Of a stretch of DNA of 64,000 nucleotides, positions 35,913 through 44,748 are shown piece by piece. Source of the stretch: Paenibacillus sp. FSL R10-2734 (lineage in GTDB: Bacteria > Bacillota > Bacilli > Paenibacillales > Paenibacillaceae); contig NZ_CP150170.1 in NCBI RefSeq assembly GCF_037963865.1, positions 4,402,001 to 4,466,000 of the forward strand, read 5' to 3'. The first letter of the stretch is position 1, and each line of letters opens with the position of its first letter. A program made the translations under genes and the position numbers. A model generated the notes under the pieces. That model searched no databases. It saw nothing but the letters and a program-made list of their open reading frames with translations, and was not told the DNA's origin.

Positions 35913-36395
35913 TTAAAATTCTTGAATATATTTTTGGAGATCACTCAAATAACGTTCTCTATAGTTATCTTTTGTATAATCCTTAAGAACTTTTCGCCAG
36001 AAAGCTATAGCAGGTTTATTTTTTTCCATTTGAGCAAGTTTCCATTTAGCTTCTTTAAATAGATCAAGTGTTTTAGTTGCTGCTGCAGTACCTATTCCAT
36101 TTCTTCTGTATTTCTGCAAAATCAAAAAGTCATAGATCACATGAGTTGGATTTGGGTCGGTATCTAAGTTCTCAAAAAGAACAACCACAAATCCAGCTAT
36201 GTTTCCTGAAACCTTAATCAAATACGGCTTCCATCGATGATCCCCTTCCCAAAAATAATTAATATTCACCTCAAATTCCCCATGCTGATTCACGTCTTGC
36301 TCAGTAAATAAACTGAAATCATAATTGTAAAATTGATATAGATTAGTCAATACCTCTTTATCTTCAAACCTTACTGGAACAAGTGTAATTTCCAT
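35913..36395 (-). CDS. GNAT-family N-acetyltransferase (twin 2)
   Basis: ATG 36395 with GGAGGT close upstream gives 160 residues; the longer frame from 36425 reads through the ribosome site. Motifs: RWKPYLIKVSGNIAGFVVVL, IYDFLILQKYRRNGIGTAAA (acetyl-CoA loop RRNGIG) and the C-terminal KPAIAFWRKVLKDYTKDNYR. It lies 18 bases upstream of its paralogue, in the same transcription unit. Confidence 0.87.
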   Translation of the reverse strand: MEITLVPVRFEDKEVLTNLYQFYNYDFSLFTEQDVNQHGEFEVNINYFWEGDHRWKPYLIKVSGNIAGFVVVLFENLDTDPNPTHVIYDFLILQKYRRNGIGTAAATKTLDLFKEAKWKLAQMEKNKPAIAFWRKVLKDYTKDNYRERYLSDLQKYIQEF

Positions 36396-36515
36396 CTTAC
36401 CTCCACGTTTTTTCTGTAATTCCACTTCTATACTCAGTTTACTTATGACCTCTCTCCACTTATATACCTTATTTAATTAGAATTAAATTTTATATAAAGA
36501 TACTAATTATCTGAA

Positions 36516-36560
36516 AATAAAAAGAGTTCACATGAGTTTATACACTCACATGAACTCTTC
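36516..36560 (-). terminator. Intrinsic terminator of the dehydrogenase gene
   Basis: The stem AAGAGTTCATGTGAGT / ACTCATGTGAACTCTT with loop GTATAA is followed by TTTATTTTC on the minus strand. Confidence 0.85.
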
Positions 36561-36573
36561 TTAAATTAATAAA

Positions 36574-37590
36574 TTAAGTCAAATCCACAATAACCTTAAT
36601 CGTTTCTTTGGCTGCAATGGCTTTATCAAAAGCATCTTGAATATCGTCCAATTTGTACGTCTGTGTCACCATTGTAGAGATATTCGTTTTCTTGGCATTA
36701 ATATGATCAATGACTTTTACAATATCTTCGTGTGTATATCCACTTGCCCCAATAATGTTCACTTCTTTGCTCATCACTTGAGCGAGACTTATGGGTACCT
36801 CATTTTTATAAACGGCAATAATTGCAATTCGTGCTTGTGGCTTCACAATCTGCATCACTTGTTCAAACAATATCGGAGCACCTGCTGCATCCACAAAAGC
36901 ATCAACATTCGGTACACTCACACCGTATACGTTCACTTCGCCAAAGTGTTTGATTAAACCCTCTGCCAATGATTCAGTCGACGTATTAACTGTTAACGCG
37001 CCTAATTCTTTTGCTTTATCCAAACGCCAGTTGTCAATATCCACTACACAAACATCTTTAATGCCTTCACCAATTAATCCAGCAGCAGCAGATAAACCAA
37101 TAGGACCAGCTCCGAGAACTACGATCTTCTCACCTTGTTTGGGCTGGACGCTAAAAGCTCCATGAAAACCTACACTCATAGGTTCCATTAATACGGCTTC
37201 TGTTGCCGAAACTGAATCATTGAATTCATATAAATTATAATTAAGTGCTGCGTCTTCAATTAAGACATATTCTGAGAAGGCACCTACCTCTAATGAATAA
37301 CGACGACCTGCACGTTTTGCAGTAATTGGATTAACTCCTACTCGCATGCCAACTTTCAAATCCTTTTCTGCATAGGGACCTAACAGGGTGATTTCACCAA
37401 ACATTTCATGTCCAAATTCTGAACCGAAACGGATACCCATTTCTGTTCCTGCTTTTACTATATTAATATCTGTACCACAAATTCCACCCGCTAAAATACG
37501 AACCAACGCATCTTTAGCTCCCACTTGAGGTATCGGACGCTCTTCTATGCCCACACTATTTTGACCGTGATAAATACCGACTTTCATCAT
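36574..37590 (-). CDS. Zinc-type (MDR) alcohol/polyol dehydrogenase
   Basis: ATG 37590 with AAGGAG ten bases upstream gives 338 residues; a GTG at 37599 overlaps that site. Catalytic zinc ligands are in GGICGTDIN (Cys near 35) and EFGHEMFGEI (His near 60), and the Rossmann motif is VVLGAGPIGLSAAAG near 165. The segment that normally holds four structural-zinc cysteines (NPITAKRAGRRYSLEVGAFSE region) contains none, so it is a single-zinc, sorbitol-dehydrogenase-like form. It lies behind a TetR gene in the same direction. The substrate is probably a polyol or small alcohol. Confidence 0.85.
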   Translation of the reverse strand: MMKVGIYHGQNSVGIEERPIPQVGAKDALVRILAGGICGTDINIVKAGTEMGIRFGSEFGHEMFGEITLLGPYAEKDLKVGMRVGVNPITAKRAGRRYSLEVGAFSEYVLIEDAALNYNLYEFNDSVSATEAVLMEPMSVGFHGAFSVQPKQGEKIVVLGAGPIGLSAAAGLIGEGIKDVCVVDIDNWRLDKAKELGALTVNTSTESLAEGLIKHFGEVNVYGVSVPNVDAFVDAAGAPILFEQVMQIVKPQARIAIIAVYKNEVPISLAQVMSKEVNIIGASGYTHEDIVKVIDHINAKKTNISTMVTQTYKLDDIQDAFDKAIAAKETIKVIVDLT

Positions 37591-37722
37591 TAATAACACA
37601 CTCCTTAGTACTATCTATTACTTTCATGGTAGTAGTAATTAAGGAGCTAAGCAATCTACAATAATCCTGAAAGCGTTAATAAAACAACAGTTAAGAAATA
37701 TGTGTTAATTCAAATTTGAAAA

Positions 37723-37736
37723 GTGAAATATTTCAC
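37723..37736. promoter_or_regulatory. 14-bp perfect palindrome between TetR and dehydrogenase genes
   Basis: GTGAAATATTTCAC overlaps the TetR stop codon and lies upstream of the dehydrogenase gene. It has no T run and is AT-rich, so it looks more like a protein-binding site than a terminator; the TetR product is the obvious candidate ligand. Confidence 0.35.
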
Positions 37737-38341
37737 CACTTCTTTTTATTGTTTGCAGGAATAAATGGATTTAACTGTATGATTCGTTCTGCTAAAAACT
37801 TAGGTGTATAAGGCATATCATTGCCAAGCCACATGGAAATCGTGCCAATAATAGCTGATGTTCCATACCAAGCTGCAATATCCGAAGGAGTATCTACGGT
37901 TAAGAAATCTTCTGTTTTTTGAATAGCTTGTTGTTCTGTTGTATTTAAAATCAAGTCATATAGCAGATCCATTAATTTCGGTGTGAAATAAGGGATGTTT
38001 TTGGTTACTAGTAGCACCTTATACATATGAGAATTTTCTGCAATATGCTCTAACAATAAAATCAGAGAGGTAAGCTCATCCCCGGATTTATAGGATTCAT
38101 CAAATTTATCTGATAGTATCTTCTTTAAATCCACTAACAAATCATTCAAAATACTATCAATAAGATCATTTATATCTTTGTAATGTAAATAAAATGTAGC
38201 TCGGTTGATTTCAGCCTTTTGCGTTATGGCATTGATCGAAATTTTATTTAATTCTTTCTCCTCTAATAAATCTATTAAAGCATTTCGAATTGCTTTCCTT
38301 GTCCTTCTTATACGTAAGTCTAAGTATGTTTTATCAGACAT
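37733..38341 (-). CDS. TetR/AcrR-family transcriptional regulator
   Basis: ATG 38341 after GAGGGTGG gives 202 residues. The N-terminal helix-turn-helix is at about 8-55 (RRTRKAIRNALIDLLEEKEL, then AEINRATFYLHYKDINDLID). The RATFYLHYKD pattern places it in the large DhaS/YbiH-like group. The C-terminal domain is helical and divergent. It is followed by the zinc dehydrogenase gene across 142 bp holding a perfect palindrome, and is divergent from the DUF2935 gene. Control of the dehydrogenase is a reasonable inference. Confidence 0.9.
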   Translation of the reverse strand: MSDKTYLDLRIRRTRKAIRNALIDLLEEKELNKISINAITQKAEINRATFYLHYKDINDLIDSILNDLLVDLKKILSDKFDESYKSGDELTSLILLLEHIAENSHMYKVLLVTKNIPYFTPKLMDLLYDLILNTTEQQAIQKTEDFLTVDTPSDIAAWYGTSAIIGTISMWLGNDMPYTPKFLAERIIQLNPFIPANNKKKW

Positions 38342-38505
38342 ATTTCTTCCACCCTCGTAATTAATAAACACTCAGTCAATTATAATACAGGAGTAGCAGA
38401 TAGAAAGCGATTGTGTGCTTCTGTACGATCGTCTAATTTCCTTTGGATATAGTACATGCACTCCGCATATTATGATTGTATAAAAATGGGAGGTGTGCTT
38501 GGAAT

Positions 38506-39309
38506 ATGCCGGATCCTTTTGTAGCGCGATCACTAGATGAAATAAGATTCTGGTCACGGATCATGAAAGAACACTCATTATTTCTTAAATTAGGGTTTCG
38601 TTGTGAAGACACGCAACTAATTAATGAAGCGAACCATTTCTATGCCCTATTTGAAGGTATTGAGAACAGATCGCTCGGATTTACTGTTGATTCTGATCCA
38701 GCAGTGATACGAAAGTTTAATGAGGAGGTTCATAGTGCAGCTTCACACATCTGGGCATTCAAAAGAAAAATATTAGGCTTAATTCTTCAATGTAAACTAC
38801 CAGGAGGAACGAATTTCCCCCTATTAGTCGATCATGTCAGTAGGGAAGCCAATTATTTTCGAAATCGACTGGAAGAACTAAATCAAGGTAGGCTTGACCC
38901 TTTACCTGACGCAATTATCAATGAAAATGTCTTCTTCCTACGTATAATGGCGGACCATGCCAAATTTATTGGACATTTATTGGACCCATCTGAACGTCAA
39001 CTCGTTGAACAGGCAAGAAATTTCAGCCATGATTTCGATACATTGTTGTATCAAGCGATTGATCTCAGCTCCATGCGCCCTCAATCCCAAACTAAACCCC
39101 TGCTAGATCAGCAGCTTGACGAGAATAAAGTTTCGGTTATAGCCCTCCGTGATTTCAAGAAAACGGCTCGAGATCTTATTGAAGAATGTCGCATAAAAAG
39201 CATCATTCATCCGCTTCTTGCAGATCATGTATTCCGAGAAGCAGAAAGATTCCTCTATATTATTGATGCATTTGAAGCCTCTTTGAATAGGAATAAACAA
39301 ATCGTATAG
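38506..39309 (+). CDS. DUF2935-domain protein
   Basis: ATG 38506 with GGGAGGTG ten bases upstream gives 267 residues. Two related helical halves are visible, each starting with an aromatic-IMxxH segment: FWSRIMKEHSLFLKLGF near 12 and FFLRIMADHAKFIGHLL near 145, with repeated Glu/His positions that look ferritin-like. This is the DUF2935 arrangement. Metal binding is suspected from the fold, but function is not established. It converges with the CD3324-like gene at a shared terminator. Confidence 0.85.
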   Translation: MPDPFVARSLDEIRFWSRIMKEHSLFLKLGFRCEDTQLINEANHFYALFEGIENRSLGFTVDSDPAVIRKFNEEVHSAASHIWAFKRKILGLILQCKLPGGTNFPLLVDHVSREANYFRNRLEELNQGRLDPLPDAIINENVFFLRIMADHAKFIGHLLDPSERQLVEQARNFSHDFDTLLYQAIDLSSMRPQSQTKPLLDQQLDENKVSVIALRDFKKTARDLIEECRIKSIIHPLLADHVFREAERFLYIIDAFEASLNRNKQIV

Positions 39310-39332
39310 TCTAAGATTGAATTGAAAATACA

Positions 39333-39647
39333 TCAAAAAAAGCCACGCAGAGCTTCCTCTGACGCGGCTTTTGGCTTATAACTATTTTTTGGTATACACG
39401 ATTTTCTTATACTATCCCTAGAAAGACAATATTCATCTGAAAGCTGGTCAACCGTTGCACCAACAGCAAACCTTAGACAGATCTCAATGTTTCTAGTTCT
39501 TAAGTATTTTCTGCTCCCTGACTTTTCGCCCCATTTTACATGTGATTCTTCAGGCTTAGGGATATAAACCATACCACCGTTAATATATTTCTGAATTTCC
39601 TCTAATAATTCTTTAGGGAAAATCGTATCTGCATTTACATATTTCAT
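39333..39647 (-). CDS. CD3324-like small protein with a 3' frameshift
   Basis: A protein of 104 residues. The body matches the small CD3324-type family: KELLEEIQKYINGGMVYIPK, then HVKWGEKSGSRKYLRTRN and QLSDEYCLSRDSI, a helix-turn-helix-like end. Family members end shortly after in SIKKIVYTKK. Here the frame instead reads SIRKSCIPKNSYK and runs into the terminator hairpin. Shifting by one base after ATA restores KKIVYTKK and a TAG at 39382-39384, so one A appears to be missing from the A-rich stretch near 39400. Either the C-terminal eight residues are altered or the base call is wrong. Function is probably DNA binding. Confidence 0.75.
   Translation of the reverse strand: MKYVNADTIFPKELLEEIQKYINGGMVYIPKPEESHVKWGEKSGSRKYLRTRNIEICLRFAVGATVDQLSDEYCLSRDSIRKSCIPKNSYKPKAASEEALRGFF
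39334..39372. terminator. Bidirectional terminator between DUF2935 and CD3324-like genes
   Basis: The stem AAAAGCCGCGTCAGAG / GCTCTGCGTGGCTTT with loop GAA is followed by TTTTTT on the minus strand; the plus strand has CTTTTGG. The frameshifted end of the CD3324-like frame runs into it. Confidence 0.88.
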
Positions 39648-39746
39648 AATCGCTCTGCTCCTTAAACTTTTTATGAGTTTGAAGGTAGCAAAGTCTATTC
39701 TAAAAACAACAATGCACAGTGCACTGGCGGTAAATCAAATTTTTTC

Positions 39747-39797
39747 GCTCTATACAAACAACCGCCGTTGTTTATAAGTCTAGACTTTGCATAGAGC
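39747..39797 (-). other. Multi-branched inverted repeat downstream of hemY
   Basis: On the minus strand GCTCTATGC pairs with GTATAGAGC over 9 bp (one G-U), enclosing a hairpin AAACAAC-GGCG-GTTGTTT and a small AAGT-CTAG-ACTT hairpin. It lies about 40 bases after the hemY stop codon and is followed by GAAAAAATTT rather than a T run, so it is not a classic terminator. A stabilising 3' structure is possible. Confidence 0.4.
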
Positions 39798-39837
39798 TGA
39801 TCGCTAATCTTTTCACGATTGTACACCCTCCTTTCCA

Positions 39838-41232
39838 TCAAATTAAAATCAGTTGCTCCAAAATGCGCTCCGCTGTCTTCTCTCCATTCGCAATACAATC
39901 TGGAATGCCCACACCATAATAAGAGCATCCGGCAAGAATTACATTTGGATACTTATCTGACATCTTCTTCTCTAAGGATACTACAATTTGATGATGACGG
40001 ATGTGATAATTTGGCATTACATCATGCCATTTGGTTACATCGTAGGTGACTGGCAGTCCTGTAATCCCGAGACTGGCCTGAATGTCTTTCAAAGCCACCT
40101 CCAATAGTTCCTCTTCTGAAAGCTTAATCAAGGATTCATAATGGGGTCCCGAGCTCTTATAAAAGAGTCTAACAAGCAGACGCTGTTGTTCTGACGTGTG
40201 CTCCCACTTGCGACTTGTCCACGTACAAGCATTACATAGAACATCGTCACTATTCGCTGTAATAAATCCTGTCCCATTTGCCGGCAGCTCACTGTCCGGA
40301 ATATCAAACCCTATATATACACTAATCATAGAACTGTTAAACAACTGATTGAAATCTTCATCCAGCTCTTCATCTTGGAGTAGAGCTTGTGCAGTAGCAT
40401 GCATCGTTCCGAGCACGACAACATCGGATTCTATGATTCGTCCATCTGCCAAACTTACTTGATACTGCTCTCCATGTTTTTCAATTCTTTCTGCACGAAT
40501 TCCTTTGATGATCTCCGTATCAGACAGATGTTCTTCCATAGAGTCGATCAAAGCAGATACGCCACTCTTAAAAGACATAAACTTCTTATCGCCATTCCCT
40601 TGGAATTTGGCTTTATTAGCAGATAGTCCCTGAATAATGCTGCCGTATTCATTCTTATAATCAATCAAATAAGGAAGTGTTGAGGCAATCGTAAGTTCAC
40701 TCAATTTCCCGGAATAGACACCTGAAAGTACAGGCGATATTTGCTTTTCAACTAATTCTTTTCCTAGAAATGCTTCTAGAAAATCACCCACGGAATCATT
40801 TTTCGTAAACCTATTATTCGGAGTATAGAAATCTTTGAGTGCTTCCACCTTTCCTTCAGCTGAAATCAGGTCTGTTGTGGCAAGTGATTCAATACTGAGA
40901 GGGATGCCAAAGACTGCATCTTTCGGGATTTGCTTTAGCTCTCCTTCTGTATAGATAAATGATGTTCCTGTCGCATTATATACAACTTCATCTTGCATAC
41001 CTAGCTCTTCAATCAATGGGGCAACATTCGTTTTGCGCGTGACAATAGAATCAGCGCCTGACTCCATGATGAAGTCTTCATGCTGTAATGTTCTGATTTT
41101 ACCGCCCAGTCTATCGCTGGCTTCAATCAAAATAATTTTTATATCCAATTTATTATGCTCTATAGATTTCTGTAAATAGTAAGCGGTAGACAATCCAGTT
41201 ATTCCCCCGCCAATTACGACGACCGTTCTCAA
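39838..41232 (-). CDS. hemY: Coproporphyrinogen III / protoporphyrinogen oxidase
   Basis: A TTG start at 41232 with AGGTG six bases upstream gives 464 residues beginning MRTVVVIGGGITGLSTAYYL, the family N-terminus; a GTG at 41241 is less likely. An FAD-binding Rossmann motif lies at about 5-20, and the C-terminal FAD segment is ILAGCSYYGVGIPDCIANGE. Length and sequence match Firmicute HemY (CgoX), which oxidises coproporphyrinogen III to coproporphyrin III in the coproporphyrin-dependent haem pathway. Unlike Bacillus, hemE and hemH are not adjacent in this window, so the gene is detached from a hemEHY operon. Confidence 0.92.
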   Translation of the reverse strand: MRTVVVIGGGITGLSTAYYLQKSIEHNKLDIKIILIEASDRLGGKIRTLQHEDFIMESGADSIVTRKTNVAPLIEELGMQDEVVYNATGTSFIYTEGELKQIPKDAVFGIPLSIESLATTDLISAEGKVEALKDFYTPNNRFTKNDSVGDFLEAFLGKELVEKQISPVLSGVYSGKLSELTIASTLPYLIDYKNEYGSIIQGLSANKAKFQGNGDKKFMSFKSGVSALIDSMEEHLSDTEIIKGIRAERIEKHGEQYQVSLADGRIIESDVVVLGTMHATAQALLQDEELDEDFNQLFNSSMISVYIGFDIPDSELPANGTGFITANSDDVLCNACTWTSRKWEHTSEQQRLLVRLFYKSSGPHYESLIKLSEEELLEVALKDIQASLGITGLPVTYDVTKWHDVMPNYHIRHHQIVVSLEKKMSDKYPNVILAGCSYYGVGIPDCIANGEKTAERILEQLILI

Positions 41233-41336
41233 AGCGTGCACCTGCCTCTAAAGTTATAATCTGTTAAATTCAATTGAGTACATTATATCATAGGGATTTA
41301 TTAGAAATAACATACCGTTCGTGTCATATATGAAAC

Positions 41337-41360
41337 AAAAAAATCCGCGATAAACGCGGC
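41337..41360 (-). terminator. Intrinsic terminator of the FtsX permease operon
   Basis: A compact GC stem CCGCG / CGCGG with loop TTTAT is followed by ATTTTTTT on the minus strand, just after the stop codon at 41367. Confidence 0.85.
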
Positions 41361-41366
41361 AAAACT

Positions 41367-43973
41367 TTATATATTTTCCTGTTTTAATGCATCAATAATG
41401 TTCTCCTTCTTCACTTTTGAACTGGAGTACAGCATGGCTGAGCTAACGATGATAAATACAGCCACTATGACATACAAGATACTCATCCAAGGAAGTGTGA
41501 ATCCATAGGAGAAACTACTCATCATGGATCTATAGATCAAGTACATAACGACTATGCTTATCGGAAGCCCATAAAGTAATGATTTTATCCCATAGAAGAT
41601 ACTTTCATAATTAATCATTTTATTAAAGCCCTGCGGCGTCATCCCCACCGATTTCAGCATCGCAAATTCTCTTTTACGAAGAGATATGCTTGTTGATATC
41701 GTATTAAAGATATTCGCAATCGATATTGAAGTAATTAAAGCAATAAAACCATAGGTGAAAATAGACATTAACATAATCATCTGCTCGCTATTTTGTCTAT
41801 TTTGATACACATTTTGAACATAGACATTCCGCTCTCTCATTTCCTCTATGGCTTGTTGGGTCGCTAATGGATCTGAGCTATTTAGGTTAAGTCGGCTTTG
41901 AATGTCTTTAAGCATTGTATCATTCGTTAATTGATCGAAGACCTGTTCAGAGACAATGAAATTTAGCCCGCCGACCAATGCTGAATGAACACCCATAGGA
42001 CGCTTATCAGTTAATGCGACGATTTCTACTGGTGGTAATTTCGTCTCTTTTTCTGTATCCCAATCCGTATAAATTAAATCAAGCTTCTGGCCGATCTCCG
42101 AATGAAGAGCTTTGGTCTCAACAATCTTTTTGGCTACCTCATCCTCATAGGTGACTGTATCAATCAGAATGGCAGACATTTGATCGGGATCCATTAGTTG
42201 CTCATAATTTGCACCGACCGTTTCTGCATATGTCTTCAAACTCTGTTCATTTAGTGCATGGATCTGAACATAGTAAGGATATTTACCATTCTTTAGAATA
42301 CTCTTATCCTTCTGCACGATCTCATGCAATTCTTTAGCCATATATTTTTCATCAATCCATGAACTCAAGCTAAGATCTCTAACCACATTATATTCTGTTA
42401 CATTCGGCAAGCTTGATATCGATTTTGTTAACCGATCAACTTTTTGTGAATTCTCATTCCCCATATAGACCTGAATATCATAATTCAAACCATCCTGTGA
42501 GAGTTCTACCGACCTTCTCATATTATCTGTAAACGAGGATACAGCTAAAAATAATAAAATGCTGATGACTAGTGAGAACACGGTTGCTTGGTACCTGCGT
42601 TTATTTCTCTTTAAATTCTTCAAACCAATTTCTGCTTCAATTCCAAACAACTTACGAACGAACTTGGATGTTTTCACCGCTTTCCCAGAAAGCTTAACCT
42701 CAGTCGTTTGTCTAATTGCATCAATTGCTGAGATCTTAGAAGCTTTTCTGGCTGGAAGATAGGTGGATATAAAAATCGTCAGTATTGAAACCACGCAAGC
42801 GATAAGTAGGGAAATAGGTGTTACGACTAATGTTAATTGTTCCGTAATCCCTAATACGTCTTGAATCATCGAGTTAATAAATATAAAAGTGATCCCAATT
42901 CCAGCAATGCCGCAAATGATCCCAATAGGAATACTAATTAATCCAATGATCATTCCTTCAAAAAATACCGAATTCTGCTTTTGCCTTTTCGTAGCTCCCA
43001 CACTAGAAAGCATTCCTAAATGACGTGCACGTTCCGAGACAGAAATCGCGAAAGCATTATAGATTAAAGAAACAGAACCAATGATTATCACAGTCATAAC
43101 GATGACTGACAATGAAAGAAGTGTATCACGTAAGCCATCGCTATTCGTCACACCATAATAGCGCAGCAGGCTACTATTATAAGAAATCGACTCTATATTG
43201 TTGTCTTTTGCCAATTCCTCTGCGTGCTTGTATATGGAGCTGTCCACCTTGTTTAATACAACCGTCGCAGTGATTTTTTCAGCTGCTCCAATCAAGCTTT
43301 CATCCACATAACTTAAGGCAGTATAGCCCGGAGACCAAGTTGGTTCCCAAGTAGGACGCTTTATCAATCCCACAATCGTGTAGCTTCTAGGTTTTTTATG
43401 GATGATCGTTTCCTTTAAGGTATCACCTTCAGTCCGTAATCGTTCGTTCTGAGATAAGGGCTGACCATTATTTTCATCATCACTAGTAACAACACGTTCC
43501 CCGACATCGAGTGTTAATGTTTCGCCAATCTTGTAGCTTAATTTAGCATTTTTTGCGATTTCCTCGGAAATAACAACTTCATTATTAGCCTTTGGGAGTC
43601 TTCCCTCAAGAAGTTCAATCGGAAATTGCTTGAAACCAGCCGCATTATATTCCTTGATAAACCAATAAGGCTTGTTCTCATTCTTTCCGCCTTCTAAAGG
43701 CGCATAGCCACGTTCGCTTGATATGACGAGCGTTTTAGTTGCACCATCCGCTTCTATCGCTTTGAGCTGATCCTTAGTAACATTTTTGTATTGGACATGC
43801 CATTCTCCATTAGTTGAAATACTCTGCTTTTTCATTAACTCCAAAAAAGAAACACCAAGCGTTGCAACGGCTGTGATCATAGCCACAGAAATAATAACTC
43901 CGATAATGGTAACCAGTGTTCTTCGCTTATTCTGTTTCAAATGTCTAAGGGTTAATTTATTTACGATATTCAC
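41367..43973 (-). CDS. ABC transporter permease with two FtsX domains
   Basis: A protein of 868 residues with a GTG start (RBS GAGGTG) overlapping the stop of the ATPase gene (GTGA). One N-terminal helix (RRTLVTIIGVIISVAMITAV) is followed by a large extracytoplasmic domain, a three-helix FtsX block near 290-420, then a second N-terminal-type helix near 470, another outer domain and a final FtsX block near 735-860. This is the MacB-duplicated type found in peptide export or antimicrobial-peptide resistance. It is longer than BceB (about 650), with a different layout. It works with the ATPase at 43970 and is probably controlled by the two-component genes upstream. Confidence 0.9.
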   Translation of the reverse strand: MNIVNKLTLRHLKQNKRRTLVTIIGVIISVAMITAVATLGVSFLELMKKQSISTNGEWHVQYKNVTKDQLKAIEADGATKTLVISSERGYAPLEGGKNENKPYWFIKEYNAAGFKQFPIELLEGRLPKANNEVVISEEIAKNAKLSYKIGETLTLDVGERVVTSDDENNGQPLSQNERLRTEGDTLKETIIHKKPRSYTIVGLIKRPTWEPTWSPGYTALSYVDESLIGAAEKITATVVLNKVDSSIYKHAEELAKDNNIESISYNSSLLRYYGVTNSDGLRDTLLSLSVIVMTVIIIGSVSLIYNAFAISVSERARHLGMLSSVGATKRQKQNSVFFEGMIIGLISIPIGIICGIAGIGITFIFINSMIQDVLGITEQLTLVVTPISLLIACVVSILTIFISTYLPARKASKISAIDAIRQTTEVKLSGKAVKTSKFVRKLFGIEAEIGLKNLKRNKRRYQATVFSLVISILLFLAVSSFTDNMRRSVELSQDGLNYDIQVYMGNENSQKVDRLTKSISSLPNVTEYNVVRDLSLSSWIDEKYMAKELHEIVQKDKSILKNGKYPYYVQIHALNEQSLKTYAETVGANYEQLMDPDQMSAILIDTVTYEDEVAKKIVETKALHSEIGQKLDLIYTDWDTEKETKLPPVEIVALTDKRPMGVHSALVGGLNFIVSEQVFDQLTNDTMLKDIQSRLNLNSSDPLATQQAIEEMRERNVYVQNVYQNRQNSEQMIMLMSIFTYGFIALITSISIANIFNTISTSISLRKREFAMLKSVGMTPQGFNKMINYESIFYGIKSLLYGLPISIVVMYLIYRSMMSSFSYGFTLPWMSILYVIVAVFIIVSSAMLYSSSKVKKENIIDALKQENI

Positions 43974-44653
43974 GGACGAATCACCTCATCTTTGGCGATC
44001 CTCCCATCTTCAATGGTAATCACTCGATCCGCTTGTAATGCAATCCGTTCATCATGTGTAATGACGATCAGCGTTTGATTATAGGTTTTGTTGAACATTT
44101 TTAATAGATCGATAATTTCACTACTGTTCTTACTGTCCAGATTACCAGTTGGCTCATCTGCCAGCATGATTGCGGGATTACTAATTAAAGCTCTACCAAT
44201 GGAGACCCGCTGCTGTTGCCCACCGGAGAGCTGATTTGGGAGATGGTTTAGACGATTTTCTAGGTTTAACGCCTTCACTGTATCCGCAAATTGTTTCTTA
44301 TCCACCTTGTGCTGATCAAGCAGTAAAGGGAGCGTGATGTTCTCTTCAACCGTAAGTACCGGTATAAGATTATAGAATTGATAAATCAGACCAATTTGTC
44401 TGCGTCTAAAGATCGCCAGCTGTGTTTCGTTTAAATCGTAAATATCCGTATTATCTACGAATACTTTGCCACTTGTGGGTCTATCCACCCCACCTAATAA
44501 GTGCAGAATGGTTGATTTTCCGGAGCCAGATGGCCCGATAATTGCTACGAATTCCCCTTTTTTAATCGAAAAAGATACATCATCCAGTGCCTTTACCGCT
44601 GTTTCACCTTTTCCATATATTTTAGACAGATGTTCAATCTTTAAAATGTCCAT
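43970..44653 (-). CDS. ABC transporter ATP-binding protein (MacB/LolD type)
   Basis: A protein of 227 residues with Walker A IIGPSGSGKST near 37-47, Q-loop YQFYNLIPVLTVEENI, signature LSGGQQQR near 142, Walker B MLADEPTGNLDS and the H-loop VITHDERIA. The GNLDS pattern is typical of the LolD/MacB group. It overlaps its FtsX permease by four bases, so translation is coupled. It follows the histidine kinase gene by 95 bases, a usual Bce-like layout for bacitracin or lantibiotic detoxification, although the permease type differs. Confidence 0.93.
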   Translation of the reverse strand: MDILKIEHLSKIYGKGETAVKALDDVSFSIKKGEFVAIIGPSGSGKSTILHLLGGVDRPTSGKVFVDNTDIYDLNETQLAIFRRRQIGLIYQFYNLIPVLTVEENITLPLLLDQHKVDKKQFADTVKALNLENRLNHLPNQLSGGQQQRVSIGRALISNPAIMLADEPTGNLDSKNSSEIIDLLKMFNKTYNQTLIVITHDERIALQADRVITIEDGRIAKDEVIRP

Positions 44654-44748
44654 TGTTAGACCTCCATTTGTTGATGAGATCAGTATATCTGTCTACAATG
44701 ACTATCCAGTGACTCTAAAGTGACATTCTAGTCACTAAGCCATAAGCG

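Noticed and set aside
37658..37671. TGAAAGCGTTAATA, cre-like
   Set aside because: The final conserved C is T and the opposite strand also mismatches; too weak to call.
38372..38557. 61-codon minus-strand frame in the TetR/DUF2935 divergent region
   Set aside because: No ribosome site, odd composition, overlaps the start of the DUF2935 gene.
39695..39928. 77-codon minus-strand frame overlapping the end of hemY
   Set aside because: Wrong frame within hemY, no ribosome site; the region is better explained by hemY plus the inverted repeat.
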